Of a stretch of 64,000 nt of DNA, positions 9,419-20,502 are shown in pieces. The stretch is taken from NCBI GenBank assembly GCA_027924585.1, contig BSBM01000994.1, positions 14,469,001 to 14,533,000 on the forward strand. The letters are read 5' to 3'. The notes beneath the pieces were generated by a model. That model was not told where the DNA came from. It was given only the letters and a program-made list of their open reading frames with translations, and ran no database searches. The stretch is from Larix kaempferi (Eukaryota > Streptophyta > Pinopsida > Pinales > Pinaceae). The translations under genes and the position numbers were made by a program. The stretch's first letter is position 1. Each line of letters begins with the position of its first letter.

Positions 9419-10264
9419 GAATCTGGAAACATCTTTCTAACATAAGACGTTTTGCAATGATCTCTCAACATAGAATAGATTTCCCAATCGTCAAAGTATA
9501 GGAACATAGTTTTGTAGATATATTCTTGGAAAGATTTGAAAACTATTCTGGAGAACATAGTTGGTGCATTCTTCAATCGAAATTGCATTACTTTTTATGC
9601 AAATGATCTAAATTCGCATACAAATGTGGTTTTCTTTTGATCTTCTTTGGAAATAGGTACTTGATTATACGCGGAGAAGCCATCTGTGAATGAATAGCAT
9701 TCATGTCCTACAACTTCATTAATAATTTCATCAGCGAAGAGTGTCAGAAATGGATCTGTAAGTGATACCTTGTGAAGTACCCTAAAGTCGACACAAATGC
9801 ATAGTCATGTTGGGTTGTTCTTTTTATGCTAGATGACCATTGGGATTTCCCACGGTGATTGACCAATGGGATAGATAATTAGGACAAAAAAGCATGATGT
9901 CTATTTCTTTTTTGACTATATCTTTGTATTTATGTGTGAGCTTATAGGGTCTCTTCTTGACTGGTTTTGCATCTAGTTTGATGTCTATCTTCATTTCTCC
10001 CATTTCTTGGACAAGTCCTTTCAGGTCTTTATAATCTCGTGCAAAGACATCTTGGAATTCTTTTAATAGGTTTTTAATTTCTGTTGTTTTTTCTTCATTC
10101 CAATAATATGCTATCTTAGCCATTTTGGGTCTGTCATCGTTAGATATATCTACTTCTTTGATCTTAATCTGTGCATCCATCCATTCAGGTGCTCTGGTTT
10201 CATTGATCTTCCATTCACCTTCTTTGAATTGTGTAAATGTCGGGGGAAAATCTACTTCGCTCAT
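9419..10264 (-). pseudogene. Gypsy-1 reverse transcriptase remnant (right of Copia-1)
   Basis: Minus strand, two frames. The frame at 10,264-9,824 holds the linker before RT and the RT start (DFPPTFTQFKEGEWKINE, LLKEFQDVFARDYKDLKGL, KPVKKRPYKL). The stretch 9,820-9,600 is degraded. The frame starting at 9,588 holds QFRLKNAPTMFSRIVF and the catalytic box YFDD at 9,498-9,487. RT copies element RNA into DNA. The sequence ends at the Copia-1 junction and resumes at 2,432. Frameshifts at about 9,820 and after the catalytic box make it a pseudogene. Confidence 0.88.
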
Positions 10265-10460
10265 CCTTTCGGGATCATTTTTTTCCTAATGATTCAACAT
10301 TAAAGTCTGATTTGATTAATTTTGATGTATTTGGATGTTCTCTTTTCCATTGGAAACTTTTCCCTTATGTTTTTTCCATTTTGATTTGTATTCTTGTCGA
10401 GTGTTGCAATTTGGTCGATTTGACATTGTTACATGCAGTGACTTATTGATCAAGTCATGG

Positions 10461-10960
10461 CTAATTTTCTGATGATTTTTGGCTATGTGCTAGCTGTAGG
10501 AAATTTTTCACTTGATTGCTTGCTTCTATTAGTATATTGTCCAGTGGAGAAAACATAAAATCGTTAATGATTTTTTTTCTTAATTCTTTCCAAATGAATG
10601 TTTCTCCTCTTGCTTCCTCCATTCTATTCCATTTTTTTGGTAAATTGTCAAGTGTACTTGCGAAGAGGTGCGGCCAGGTTCTTTTGTCTTGATAGTCCAA
10701 TATTTTCCATTTTTTTCGTAGATGTCAATATGATATTCAGGATTTTGACCTTGTGTGAAGATCATAAAATTTGTTTGTGTCGTGGGCTTCCTTCCTTTGA
10801 ACCTTTCAACAAAGTATGTCGATGCCATAGACCAAGTATGGAGTCTCGACCGATGTGTATCCAACCATCTTGTAGCTTGACCTGTCAATGTTTTGACTAA
10901 ACTTTGAAGTCGACCTTGTTCTCATATATTCGTTGATGCTTTCTTGACATGGAATGCAGG
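10461..10960 (-). pseudogene. Gypsy-1 gag-like fragment in an unexpected position
   Basis: On the minus strand two overlapping frames give a gypsy gag stretch: FHVKKASTN, then TGQATRWLDTHRSRL, STYFVERFKG, FTQGQNPEYHIDI in one frame, and after a frameshift RTWPHLFASTLDNLP, RMEEARGETF, LRKKIINDFMFSPLDN. Gag forms the particle that packages element RNA. Gag normally lies upstream of protease, but here it lies between the protease-like piece (11,157-11,603) and RT, so the relic seems rearranged. The identification rests on memory of related plant gag proteins. Confidence 0.6.
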
Positions 10961-11156
10961 TGATTCTTATTCTTTGTATCTTAATGGGGGAAATACCCGA
11001 CGACTCGTTTCTCGCTGGTGAGAGTGTTGGATATTCTCCGATTTTTCTTTCAAAAATATATGGGATAGTGGAGACAGAGAAACAGTGTTGTATTTTATTC
11101 TTGGGGATAACCTCAATTGTCCGACATTCGTGTGTTTGTAATTCATAATTCTTTAT

Positions 11157-11603
11157 TTACCAGTCGTAGAGTTCAACATTTGAATTATATCTGATTGATG
11201 CAGGGTTTCCGAGGTGGATTTCTCCTTGCGCGTGAGGCTCATTATAGTATTCATAGTTTGTTACTTGGTATAATTGTTGAATGTCCATGTCATCATCGAT
11301 AGGTTCTATAGAAGGCTTTCCTTGTGAAGGGTGAATGGGAACAATCACTTTCTTCCCATTTCCTTTAATTTTTATTCTATCTTTATAATCAATTTCTTCC
11401 CATTTCCTTTAATTTTTATTCTATCTTTATCAAGAGGAGTTGACCCTTTCGTTTTCCTTCCCCATGGTCGTCCAAGTAAGGAAGGAAAGGAGTTGGACCC
11501 TTATTTTGGATCGATAATTTCAAATTTGACTTGTGTAGTTATTCCCATGATGGATGTGTCAACATTTTTCCATACCCCAATTGGTTCGATAAATCCTAAC
11601 TAG
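11157..11603 (-). pseudogene. Gypsy-1 protease C-terminus and linker, truncated
   Basis: Minus strand, one frame with a stop near 11,500. It reads IEPIGVWKNVDTSIMGITT, then LLGRPWGRK at about 11,475-11,450 (the LGRPW word typical of the end of gypsy proteases), then IVPIHPSQGKPS and DDDMDIQQLYQV to 11,157. The active-site DSG region should lie beyond 11,603 but is absent, because the sequence there belongs to Gypsy-3. A local duplication of about 41 bp (TTTCCTTTAATTTTTATTCT) lies at 11,358-11,430. Non-functional. Confidence 0.65.
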
Positions 11604-11770
11604 GACCAAGCATATCTGACATCTCAAGTAGGTGTTTGGGACTTTGAAAAAACATCAACTAGCAAACCTCAAAAAATATGAGTTTACTCAATAGTCTTTG
11701 GTGTATTTAGGGTATGTGATTGGTTGGTGAGAACTTAAGATTGGTCCTACAAATATGCATGCCATCATTG
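11604..11770 (+). pseudogene. Gypsy-3 RT piece, left of Gypsy-2
   Basis: On the plus strand the frame reads TLKKHQLANLKKYEF, VYLGYVIG, ELKIGPTNMHAII, the standard end of a gypsy RT, with in-frame stops. It runs into the CATTG target site and continues after Gypsy-2 at 17,956 as DWPNPTYAIEV. Gypsy-3 was therefore one element before Gypsy-2 inserted. Everything 5' of this point is missing. Confidence 0.8.
11766..11770. repeat. Target-site duplication of Gypsy-2, left (CATTG)
   Basis: CATTG precedes the left LTR and is repeated at 17,951-17,955 after the right LTR. Confidence 0.92.
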
Positions 11771-12191
11771 TGTGATGCACCTCCAACAATTAATTAATAA
11801 GAATATGCGAAATAGCAGAAATGACAAAACTCTGAATCACTTTTATATTGATCACAGGCCACTTCGAGGGGGCAACCTCCTATGAGCAAGCTCAATACAA
11901 ATAACTTCACGGTTCTTTCATAGGTCTCAACACACACTTATATACTAAGTCTAGGCGCCAATACTATGGGTCAAAACCATGCGCCACTACAAACTATGGA
12001 TCAACAATACTATGGGTCAAAACCATGGGCCACTACAAACTATGGATCAACAATACTATGGGCGACTTACAAAGCATATGCGCCAACAACAATAACATAA
12101 ACTATTGATCAACAAATACTACGGGATGACTTACAAAGCATATGCGTCCAACAACAATATACTAACAAAGTAAAGTCATGGGTTCCTAACA
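11771..12191 (-). repeat. Gypsy-2 3' LTR (left)
   Basis: 421 bp. It is 46 bp longer than the right LTR because of a tandem duplication of the AATACTATGGGTCAAAACC segment, which occurs twice here and once at right. The duplication postdates or escaped reverse transcription, since LTRs start identical. Confidence 0.93.
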
Positions 12192-12204
12192 TCCCCTCCC
12201 CCTT
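12192..12204 (-). other. Polypurine tract of Gypsy-2
   Basis: On the minus strand AAGGGGGAGGGGA lies directly upstream of the 3' LTR, the primer site for plus-strand DNA synthesis. Confidence 0.88.
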
Positions 12205-12253
12205 AAAAAAAGCTTTGTCCTCAAAGCTTTAGATGTGGAAATTGTTGTTGAAT

Positions 12254-15200
12254 CTAAAGCACTGGTTCCCATGTAGCATCCTCTGGTTGCATGCCGTGCC
12301 ACTGAATTAAGACCTCTGTGATAGAGCGAGAGTGAAGCTGACGAGTGCGTCGATTGAGGATGGCCTCCGGCTCCAAAAGGATGGATCCTTCATTATCCAG
12401 TTCGGGTAAAATCGTTTTTCCACTGATGCTGGTGCCAAGAACTTTCTTCAGACAAGAGACATGAAAGACTGGATGAATGCGGGAAGAAGGAGGAAGTTCC
12501 AATTTGAAAGCAACAGACCCAATCTTCTGAAGAATCCGATATGGCCCATAGAACTTTGGAGCGAGCTTATGACACCCTTTAAATTTCAGGGAGTATTGCT
12601 TGTATGGATGGAGACGAAGAAAAACCATATCGCCGACTTGAAAAGTGCGATCAGAACGGTGCTGATCAGCTTGTTGCTTCATGTGATTTCTTGCCATGTG
12701 AAGATTGTCCTGCAAAATGCGAAGAATCTGATTGTGGTTTCGAAGGACCATGTCAAATTCCTGAACTGGTGAACTAGTGGGGGTGTATGGAAGAAGAACT
12801 AGAGGTGCCTGACCATAGACTGCTTCATATGGGGTCATTTTAGAGGCAGTGTGGTAAGAGGTATTGTACCACCATTCCGCGAGAGGGAGTCACTTTTCCC
12901 ACTGATGTTGTTGTTTAGAGGTGAAGCAACGAAGATAAGTTTCCAAGCATTTATTGATAATTTCAGTCTGACCATCTGTTTGTGGGTGATACCCTAAACT
13001 CATCTTCAGTTTGGTGCCAGTGTGGCGAAATAGTTCTGTCCAAAAATGACTGCTGAAAGTCGCATCACGATCCGATACAATGGAAGACGAGATTCCATGA
13101 AGACAAAAGATCTGGTCCAGGAAAATTTGAGCGACTGAGGAGGCTGTATAGGGATGGTTGAGAGCACAAAAATGACTATATTTGGAGAGGCGATCAACCA
13201 CAACGAGAATCACTATCTTCTCGCCATATTTAGGGAGCCCTTCAATGAAATCCACAGAAATATCTATCCAAATCCATGTAGGTATGGGCAAGGGTTCGAG
13301 CAATCCTGGAAGGAGTGTTGTTTCACCCTTATTGTGCTGGCAGGTATCACATTTGGCCACCATCTGTTGAATTGTCTTTTTCATGCCCTACCAAAAGAAG
13401 TTACGCCGTGCCTGTTCATACGTTTTGAGGAACCCAGAGTGCCCTACCAATGGAGAAGCATGGAGTTCATAGAAGACAGCCTGTTGAAGATCTGTGCTCT
13501 GGGGAAGCACCAGATGACCCTTGTATCTCAGAGAAGCACCATCCCAAGAGTAATGTGGTATAGCAACAGGGTTGTTGGTAAAGCATTGGATGATTGGAGA
13601 TATGGAAGAGTCATTGACATAACCCTGTTGAACAGATTGCAACCAATTTGGAACAGGCATAGAAATAGCTGAAAGAGAACCTTGGGCATCAAATGTGCGA
13701 GAAAGAGCATCTACCACAATATTGTCTTTACCCTTCTTGTAAGTGATCTCATAGTCATAACCGATGAGTTTGCTAACCCATTTCTGTTGTGCCGGGGAGG
13801 AGACATGCTGTTCCAAGAAATATTTCCGACTCTGGTGATCAGTCTTGATGCAGAAATGATTCCCTAATAGGTATGGGCGCCACTTCTGTACTGCATGCAA
13901 AATAGCAATCATTTCCTTCTCATAGGTATAGGCAGCTAAATTCTTACCTGAAAGGGCTTTGCTGGTGAATGCAATGGGGTGTTCATCTTGAAGGAGAACA
14001 GCACCAAGTCCATTGCCGCAAGCATCACTCTCAATAGTGAAGGGCTTGGAAAAATCGGGCATAGCTAGAATAGGTATAGTACACATAGCTTGTTTTAGTT
14101 TGTCAAATGCACATTGAGCAGCATGTGTCCATGTAAAAGCATCATTTTTCAATAGAGGAGTTAATGGAGCTTCAATCTTTCCATAATCCTTGACAAACTT
14201 GTGGTAGTATCCAGTCAACCCCAAAAAACCACGAAGGCTCTTGAGTGTCTAAGGATGCAGCCAATTGTTCATGGCATCGATTTTGGTAGGATCCACGCAA
14301 ACTCCTTGTGCTAAGATAATGTGCCCAAGATACTCAACTTCCTTTTGTCCAAAAACACATTTAGACTGCTTGGCATGGAGATGATGGTCAGAGAAAAGTT
14401 GCATGACAAGATCCAGATGCTGGAGATGTCCATCCCTTGTTTTACTGTAGATGAGGATATCATCAAAGAATACCAGAATGAATTTATGCAAGTAGGGGCG
14501 AAATATTTTATTCATTAATGCCTGGAATGTGGAAGGAGCATTAGTGAGGCCAAAGGGCATGACCAAAAACTCATAATGGCCATCATGTGTGCAGAAATTT
14601 GTTTTAGGGATATCATCCTCATGAACCTGAATTTGATGATACCCAAAACGAAGATCCAACTTGGAGAAAAAGTGAGCCCCATGAAGCTCATCAAGAAGCT
14701 CATCAACAACAGGAATTGAAAACTTATCCTTGATGGTGAAGTGATTAAGCGCTCGGATGTCAATGCACAGGCACCATGAGCCATTTTTTTTGCGGACAAG
14801 AATAACTGGAGAAGAAAAGGAACTAGTGCTTGGGCGAATAATACCTTGCTTCAATAGGTCCCGAACGAGCATTTCAATCTCCATTTTTTGGTGAAATGGG
14901 TAGCGATAGGGCCTGATGTTGGGAGGAACGCTGCCAGGAAAGAGCTTAATACGATGGTCTTCTGGCCTGGAAGGTGGCAATCCCACTGGTTCAGCAAAGA
15001 CACCTGTATAGCGATCCAGAATTTGTTGTAGATCCAAAGGAGTAGTGGAGACCGCTGATAGTTGCATCTGAATGGAATGGAGCTGAGCGATGACACCATG
15101 TGAATTCTTCTTGAGGAGTTTTTCCATGTGATGTGAATTGATGATGCTGAGAGAAATTGGTTGTAATCCGGTCAAGGTGTGTTTTTGTCCATTGAGGGAA

Positions 15201-16540
15201 AACTGCATCCAAAGTTCGGCAAAATCCCATAAGATAGGGCCAAGTGTGCATAGCCATTGAGCGCCCAAAACCACATCACATCTGCCTAAGGTCAAGGCAA
15301 ACATGTCAGAGCGCAAGGTATAATCTCCCATAGAGATACGCACATTTCGACACTTCCCTTTGCAAGGTAAGGTGCCCCCATTGGCAACCATGACTTCAAA
15401 GTTGGAGCAAGGATGGATAAAACAATCAACTTGTTTGGCGATCCGAGGGTCAATGAAATTATGAGTGCTACCAGAATCAATGAGTATTTTAAGAGGAAGC
15501 TTCTTGAAGTAACCCCTGACCCGCATGGTTTGGGGGGTGGTGATTCCAGCTAAAGCATGGAGAGATATCTCTGGCTGGTCATCCTCAGACGGAGGGTAAT
15601 TAGGCGGTTCCTAAAAGTCAACCGGAGCATCCAGTGTTTCTGGATCTTCGTCACCAATTTCAGAGGCAGGCAGAGAATCCATATCCAAGAGATAGAGCTT
15701 TTGCTGAACACATCTATGTCCCCGAGTGAATTTCTCATCACAATTATAGCAAAGCCCCTTTTCTCTACGTGCTTGCATCTCTGTTTCAGACAAACACTTG
15801 ATAGGAGTTGGTCGAGGAGCCTACGGTATAGGTGGTCATTGAGAACCCATATTTCGGAAGGGAACAAAAGTGGGCTTGGAGCATTGTTGGGCTACAATCT
15901 TGTCTTCTGCTAGCTTAGCCAACCCTAGGGCTTCCATCATTGTGTTGGGACAGAACATTTTGACCTCAAAGCGGATGGCATCCTTGAGACCACTAATAAA
16001 ACAACTCCGGTAAAAGTCATCAGACAATCCTTCAGTGTGGTTGGCTAGTTTCTCAAATTCAGTTTGATACTCTCTCACAGTGCCAATTTGGTGAAGTTTA
16101 GTGAGGGCTCCTGTGAAGTCATCAAAAGCACTAGGACCAAATCGTTGCAAAAGGAGCTGGAAAAAGTCTTGCCATTTTGTCTCTTCATGAGCCTTGATGT
16201 ACCAACGGTACCATTGAAGAGATTCCTGTTCCAAATGAAAGGATGCCAGCGGAACTTTGTTGACATCAAAAGTATTATGCAAACTGAAATACTATTCTGC
16301 ACGATAGATCCATCCAAGGTGATCGGTACCATTGAAGCAAGGAAAATCAAGCTTTGGACCACGAAAATTGTTGGAAGAAGAGAACCCATTGTCTCATGAA
16401 GACTCGGACTGCCGTTTGTTGTTCATAGTTGAATGTTCAAGATGGAGGCCAAGAAATTTTTCATCTAGATCTTGGAGTTTGGCTTGGATGGCTGCAAGTG
16501 TGTCTTCCATGGTTTTTGCTCCGGCACGGGTGATAACCAT
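12254..16540 (-). pseudogene. Gypsy-2 gag-pol-chromodomain polyprotein, one frame with stops
   Basis: From ATG at 16,540 (MVITRAG) to the stop at 12,254, about 1,428 codons in one frame. Order: gag (to about 15,830); zinc knuckle CYNCDEKFTRGHRC at 15,751-15,710; protease IDSGSTHNFID with DSG at 15,478-15,470; RT with LVMPFGLTNAPSTFQ and FFDD at 14,470-14,459; RNase H (ESDACGNGLGAVLLQD, YEKEMIAI, KTDHQS, VDALSR); integrase (HASPLVGHSG, CDTCQHNK, VVVDRLSKYSHF, SDRDATF, QTDGQTEIINK); GPY/F (FYGPYRIL); chromodomain (LEPEAILNRRTR, VLIQWHGMQPEDATWEPV). Internal stops lie near 16,398, 16,290, 15,836, 15,823, 15,611, 14,249, 13,388 and 12,890. I detect no frameshift. An FFDD box (usually YVDD/FIDD) and WCLCIDIRAL (usually WRxCVDYRAL) are further damage. 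The chromodomain would steer insertion to marked chromatin. Confidence 0.93.
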
Positions 16541-17561
16541 AACCAGGCATTTTTTTTTGGTTGACTGGGTAGGAAAACAAAAATAAAAACTGCTTCAGTA
16601 AAGGAAAATCTGGACTTGGGAAAAAATTTGAAGGGTAATTGTTGTTTGACTAAGTTTTGGACACTGTCGAATAGACAGGGAAGCAAAAAGGAGGGTTTCA
16701 GAAGCGGGGTGAAAGAATGGGAAAATTTGGCAGAGGGGAACAAAGAAGCAAAATTCAGAAAGGAACTCTGTGGTAAAATTTGAAGGTGATTGGGTGAAAT
16801 CTGAGGAAGTTATGGCAAACCCTAAAAATAGATAAATGTGGGATTTCGGGCTTTGGGAAGGGGAATTGGGGATAGGGTCCTCAGGAATGAAAGATGCAGA
16901 ATGGGATGATAGGGGTTCCCCAAAAATTTCAAGGGAAACAGAGTGAAAACAAGGGAGACATGGAGAAAAAAATGGTTGTTTTTTTTTCCAGACTGGAGCA
17001 TCTATGGCTTAGAAGGGATCTGGAACAGCCCAGAAGTGAGCAAAAATAGAGGGATCTGAAACGGCGCTGGATGGATTGAAAATGACTGGATCTGGAACGG
17101 CTTGCAGAATGGATCTGAACGGCTGGATCTTAAATGGCGTAGCAGTGAGCAACAATAGTTCAGCTGAAAGTAGATATGGACCCCAGGTATGTGTGCTTCC
17201 TAACAGTTCATGGTTTTCACTTGGCCACTAATGCTCTCTGACGGCTTGCATATTGGGGCAGTACCCCTCACTCCACGGCTCCGGTAAAACTGATAACCGC
17301 TTTGCCACAAACAACAGCTCTTGGTTTACCTCACGACTGGGAACTAGTCAATCAGGTAGGGGTCGTTGCCCTTTTCGCTGGTAGGTCCTCTCAATGGGCC
17401 AGCTACTTCGGGGTTCCTGTGGTACTCCTCACAATGAGTTTTAGGGCTTATGCCCAAGTACTTCCCACAGTTAAGCGGATAGGGATTATTCCCAAATCTG
17501 AACCTGCAACAGATGCGAGAAAAAATTTGGCAGAAATTTCACCTAGCGAGCCCAAAAAAGT
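16541..17561 (-). other. Gypsy-2 5' leader with an unusual balanced-GC block
   Basis: About 1 kb between primer site and gag start on the minus strand. The gag-proximal part (16,541-17,160) is A/G-rich on the plus strand and non-coding. The block 17,160-17,515 has distinctly more balanced base composition and an open plus-strand frame of more than 100 codons (17,242-17,568; words such as LPHDWELVNQVG and VALFAGRSSQWASYFG). No domain is recognised and it runs antisense to the element. Confidence 0.55.
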
Positions 17562-17573
17562 GCTCTGATACCA
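17562..17573 (-). other. Primer-binding site, initiator Met-tRNA (Gypsy-2)
   Basis: On the minus strand TGGTATCAGAGC begins two bases after the 5' LTR end at 17,576. Standard Met-tRNA priming. Confidence 0.9.
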
Positions 17574-17575
17574 GA

Positions 17576-17950
17576 TGTGATGCACCTGCAACAATTAATT
17601 AATAAGAATATGCAAAATAGCAGAAATGACAAAACTCAGAATCACTTTTATATTGATCACAGGCCACTTCGAGGGGGCAACATCCTATGAGCAAGCTCAA
17701 TACAAATAACTTCATGGTGCTTTCATAGGTCTCAACACACACTTATATACTAAGTCTAGGCGCAAATACTATGGGTCAAAACCATGGGCCACTACAAACT
17801 ATGGATCAAAAATACTACGGGCAACTTACAAAGCATATGCGCCAACAACAATAACATAAACTATTAATCAACAAATACTACGGGACGACTTACAAAGCAT
17901 ATGCTTCCAACAACAATATACTAACAAAGTAAAGACATGGGTTCCTAACA
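17576..17950 (-). repeat. Gypsy-2 5' LTR (right)
   Basis: 375 bp. On the minus strand it runs from TGTTAGGAAC to GCATCACA. A TATATAAG promoter word lies at 17,749-17,742 on the minus strand. CATTG follows at 17,951-17,955. Confidence 0.93.
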
Positions 17951-17955
17951 CATTG

Positions 17956-20030
17956 ACTGGCCTAATCCTACATATGCCATTGAAGTTTGGAGATTTTTTG
18001 GGGCACCACACTACCATCGAAAGTTTATAGCTTCCTTTTTTAACATTTGTTGTAGATTTCCATTCCATAATATCTAGCAGCAAGGGGTTCCAGTGTGAGA
18101 AGAATAAACATAAATCCTTTGAGTAGCTCAAGCAAAAGATCAGTTAGGAACCAATTCTCATATTTCCTAACTTGCATAAGTCTTTGGAATTGGATATAGA
18201 TGCAAGTTGTTATGTTATAGGTGTGATTTTGAAGCAAGGATGGAGACTAGTATGCAATTATTTTGAAATTTTCCATGGTCGAGTATCGGAATACCCTACA
18301 TATGACATGAAATCTATGCCTCGGTTCAATATGTTAAGAAATGGAAGCACTATCTGTGGGAAAGGATACCATCATTCACATTGATCACCGACTACTCTAG
18401 TATTTGCAGGCCCATAATACGATGAAAAAATATGACACTACAAGTGGATTGGATTTTACAACAATTCAATCTAATCATCAAATATAAAAACAAAAGTAAG
18501 AACAAGCTAGAAGGTATGACCTCAAGGCCACCTACAACAAAGATCACAAATTTGGGTACTCTTATGCATATGGATCCTTTCACCTGCGATGCGTACACGG
18601 GGGAATACATAGATGATCATGACTTCAAGGAGACATTTCACCAGCTACAAGGCCAATTCCATGTAGAAGAAGGTGACAACAAGGCTGACAATCATCCCGA
18701 GGATGGGTTACTCAACAATTTGGAGAGAGAATCACAAATCCAAAGTTCCAAGGTAGTTTGGTGTTGGGAAGATAGTTTCCAACTTGCAAAGGTATGTCTA
18801 TTGTCCTAGAATGCAAGAAGATGTAGCTTAATTTATTAGAGGATGTATACTTTGTTGTTCAGGAAATCCTAGTAATGGGAAGACAGGCTTATACCATCCC
18901 TTATATGTTCCTAGGATAGAAAGGGAGATCATATCCATGAATTTTATAGGTATTCTACAAACCATTATCAAGGGACATGACTATTTATTTGTAGTAGTTG
19001 AAAGATTCAACTAGATCTATATTATTATACCTTATAAAAGTACCGTAAAAGGAAACGAAACAACAAACATGTTCTTTGAGAAGGTATGGGTGCACTTCAA
19101 GTTATTAGGGAGAATTATCTTAGACAAAAATACCATATTTCTCAGTCCATTTTGGACTACACTTGGGAAGAAGATGGATTCTAAGTTGAAGAGATATACA
19201 AATTTCCATCCACAGATAGATTGGAAGATAGAAGTAGCCAACATAAATATGGTGCATCCATTGAGTGATTACAATTAGAATACTTTAGAGACTTTGGATG
19301 AAAATGTGATCTACATTCAACACTCTTATAATAGATAAATCTACACTTCCACTGGAAAGTCCTCTTTTGAAACTTGTTTTGGATATCTGCCACATTCATC
19401 TCTAGATGTTGTTTATGGATAGCAAGGGGGGATGAGTGAAGACACCACCAGTGAACCATTGTGAGATAAAAAGTTAATTTATAAGATTAGGGAAATCCAT
19501 TTAGAATTACATGAGACATTGAAGAAATCACTAGAATAGTACAAAACAAGACATGACCAACACAGGGTTGAGAAAACATTCAAGGTGGGATAGATATTTT
19601 GGTTTCACTTGAATAAAGAAAGACTAGAAGTTACTTGTAAGGAGATCACATCATTGTGGGTTGTTCCTTTTGAAGTGTTGGAGAAGTTAGGAGATAATTC
19701 CTATAGACTCAATGCACCTCCATATATGCACATTTACTTAGTAGTGAATGTGGAAAATCTGAAAATCTGTGAACCTTCCATGTTGGACAAGGAAAATGAG
19801 AAGTTCTTACCCTATGTAGAGGACATAATGCCATTGGCTCAAGCAGAGTTACTAAAACACAAATTTTGTAGAAGAATTTCATAACAATAATGCGATCATA
19901 GTATGAACTTTGGAAGCTGGGGTGGAAAGGACAAATTCCAAGAAAGAATAAATTGTACTCCAAGAAGAAGGTAGAGGAAAAATTTCCTCAACTCATTCAA
20001 TCAAGAATTTTGAGTTAAAAAATCCTCCTA
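17956..20030 (+). pseudogene. Gypsy-3 RNase H and integrase remnant
   Basis: On the plus strand after the target duplication: DWPNPTYAIEV and RFFGAPHYHRKFIASFF (RT/RNase H connection); RNase H at 18,172-18,520 (LELDIDASCYVIGVILKQG, NKLEGMTSRPPTTKI); linker (LGTLMHMDPFTCDAY, FHQLQGQFHVEEGDN); integrase core at 18,930-19,440 (KGHDYLFVVVERFN, NMFFEKVWVHF, RIILDKNTIFLSPFWTTL, TGKSPFETCFGYLP); C-terminal part at 19,600-19,980 (PFEVLEKLGDNSYRL, VEEKFPQLI). Frames shift and many stops occur. No LTR was found, so it is an older fossil than Gypsy-2, which interrupts it. Confidence 0.85.
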
Positions 20031-20502
20031 GCATTGGGAAGTGTGATTTGAAATGGGTCAATATATAAGATATCCTCTATTTTGATGCATTCTGGGTGGA
20101 AACATTTGATTAATTGGCTTGTACGTCCCATTTTACGAGCATGTATGACTTTGTTGATTTGGCATCTAGAGTCTTCTAGGTCCTGTTTGAGTGTCTAACT
20201 GATATTTTTAGGATTCAAAAGTTTATCACTTACACAATACCTCTTGCAATGAATCTACGCTCTGATACCTTCCCAACGGTCCAAGAATAATCTCAAACGG
20301 AGACAGTATGAGGATGTTCTGCCTCCTCCAAGTTGACCTATCGATTTCACCAATATGGTATCAAATGGATTCCATGCCAGCTCTCTTTTCTCATGCATGC
20401 AGATCTAGTCATATATGGACTTTCAAAAACATTCTAGAAGAACGTAGTATAAAATAAAATAATAACCCGCTCGAGTTCACGTTTTTTTTTTAGGTCACAT
20501 TT
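20031..20502. other. Degraded sequence, nothing assigned
   Basis: It continues from Gypsy-3 and may include its lost 3' end. I see no coding, repeat or RNA gene. Confidence 0.4.

Larger units (their letters stand above)
400..11603 (-). mobile_element. Gypsy-1: degenerate Ty3/gypsy relic split by Copia-1
   Basis: Pieces of a Ty3/gypsy polyprotein lie on the minus strand in this order: protease-like (11,603-11,157), gag-like (10,960-10,461), RT (10,264-9,419), then Copia-1, then RT end and RNase H (2,432-1,500) and integrase (1,490-410). All pieces carry stops or frameshifts. No LTR pair was found. The left end runs toward the window edge and the right end is cut inside the protease, so this is a truncated fossil. 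No chromodomain is seen after the integrase, which suggests a non-chromovirus lineage, but I cannot name the clade. It predates Copia-1, which duplicated five of its bases on insertion. Confidence 0.85.
11771..17950 (-). mobile_element. Gypsy-2: full-length chromodomain Ty3/gypsy element
   Basis: A 6,180-bp element on the minus strand. Read on the plus strand its LTRs begin TGTGATGCACC and end CCTAACA (left 11,771-12,191, right 17,576-17,950). A CATTG duplication flanks it, the Met-tRNA primer site adjoins the right LTR, and a polypurine tract adjoins the left LTR. Gag-pol is one frame ending in a chromodomain, which marks it as a chromovirus. Short LTRs and integrase wording resemble the Reina group, but that placement is from memory. 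LTRs differ at about 14-15 of 375 aligned positions plus a 46-bp duplication. About nine stop codons, and no frameshift I can see, inactivate it. Confidence 0.95.

Noticed and set aside
12461-15913. Several plus-strand open frames over Gypsy-2
   Set aside because: They lie antisense to the gag-pol frame and show no domains.
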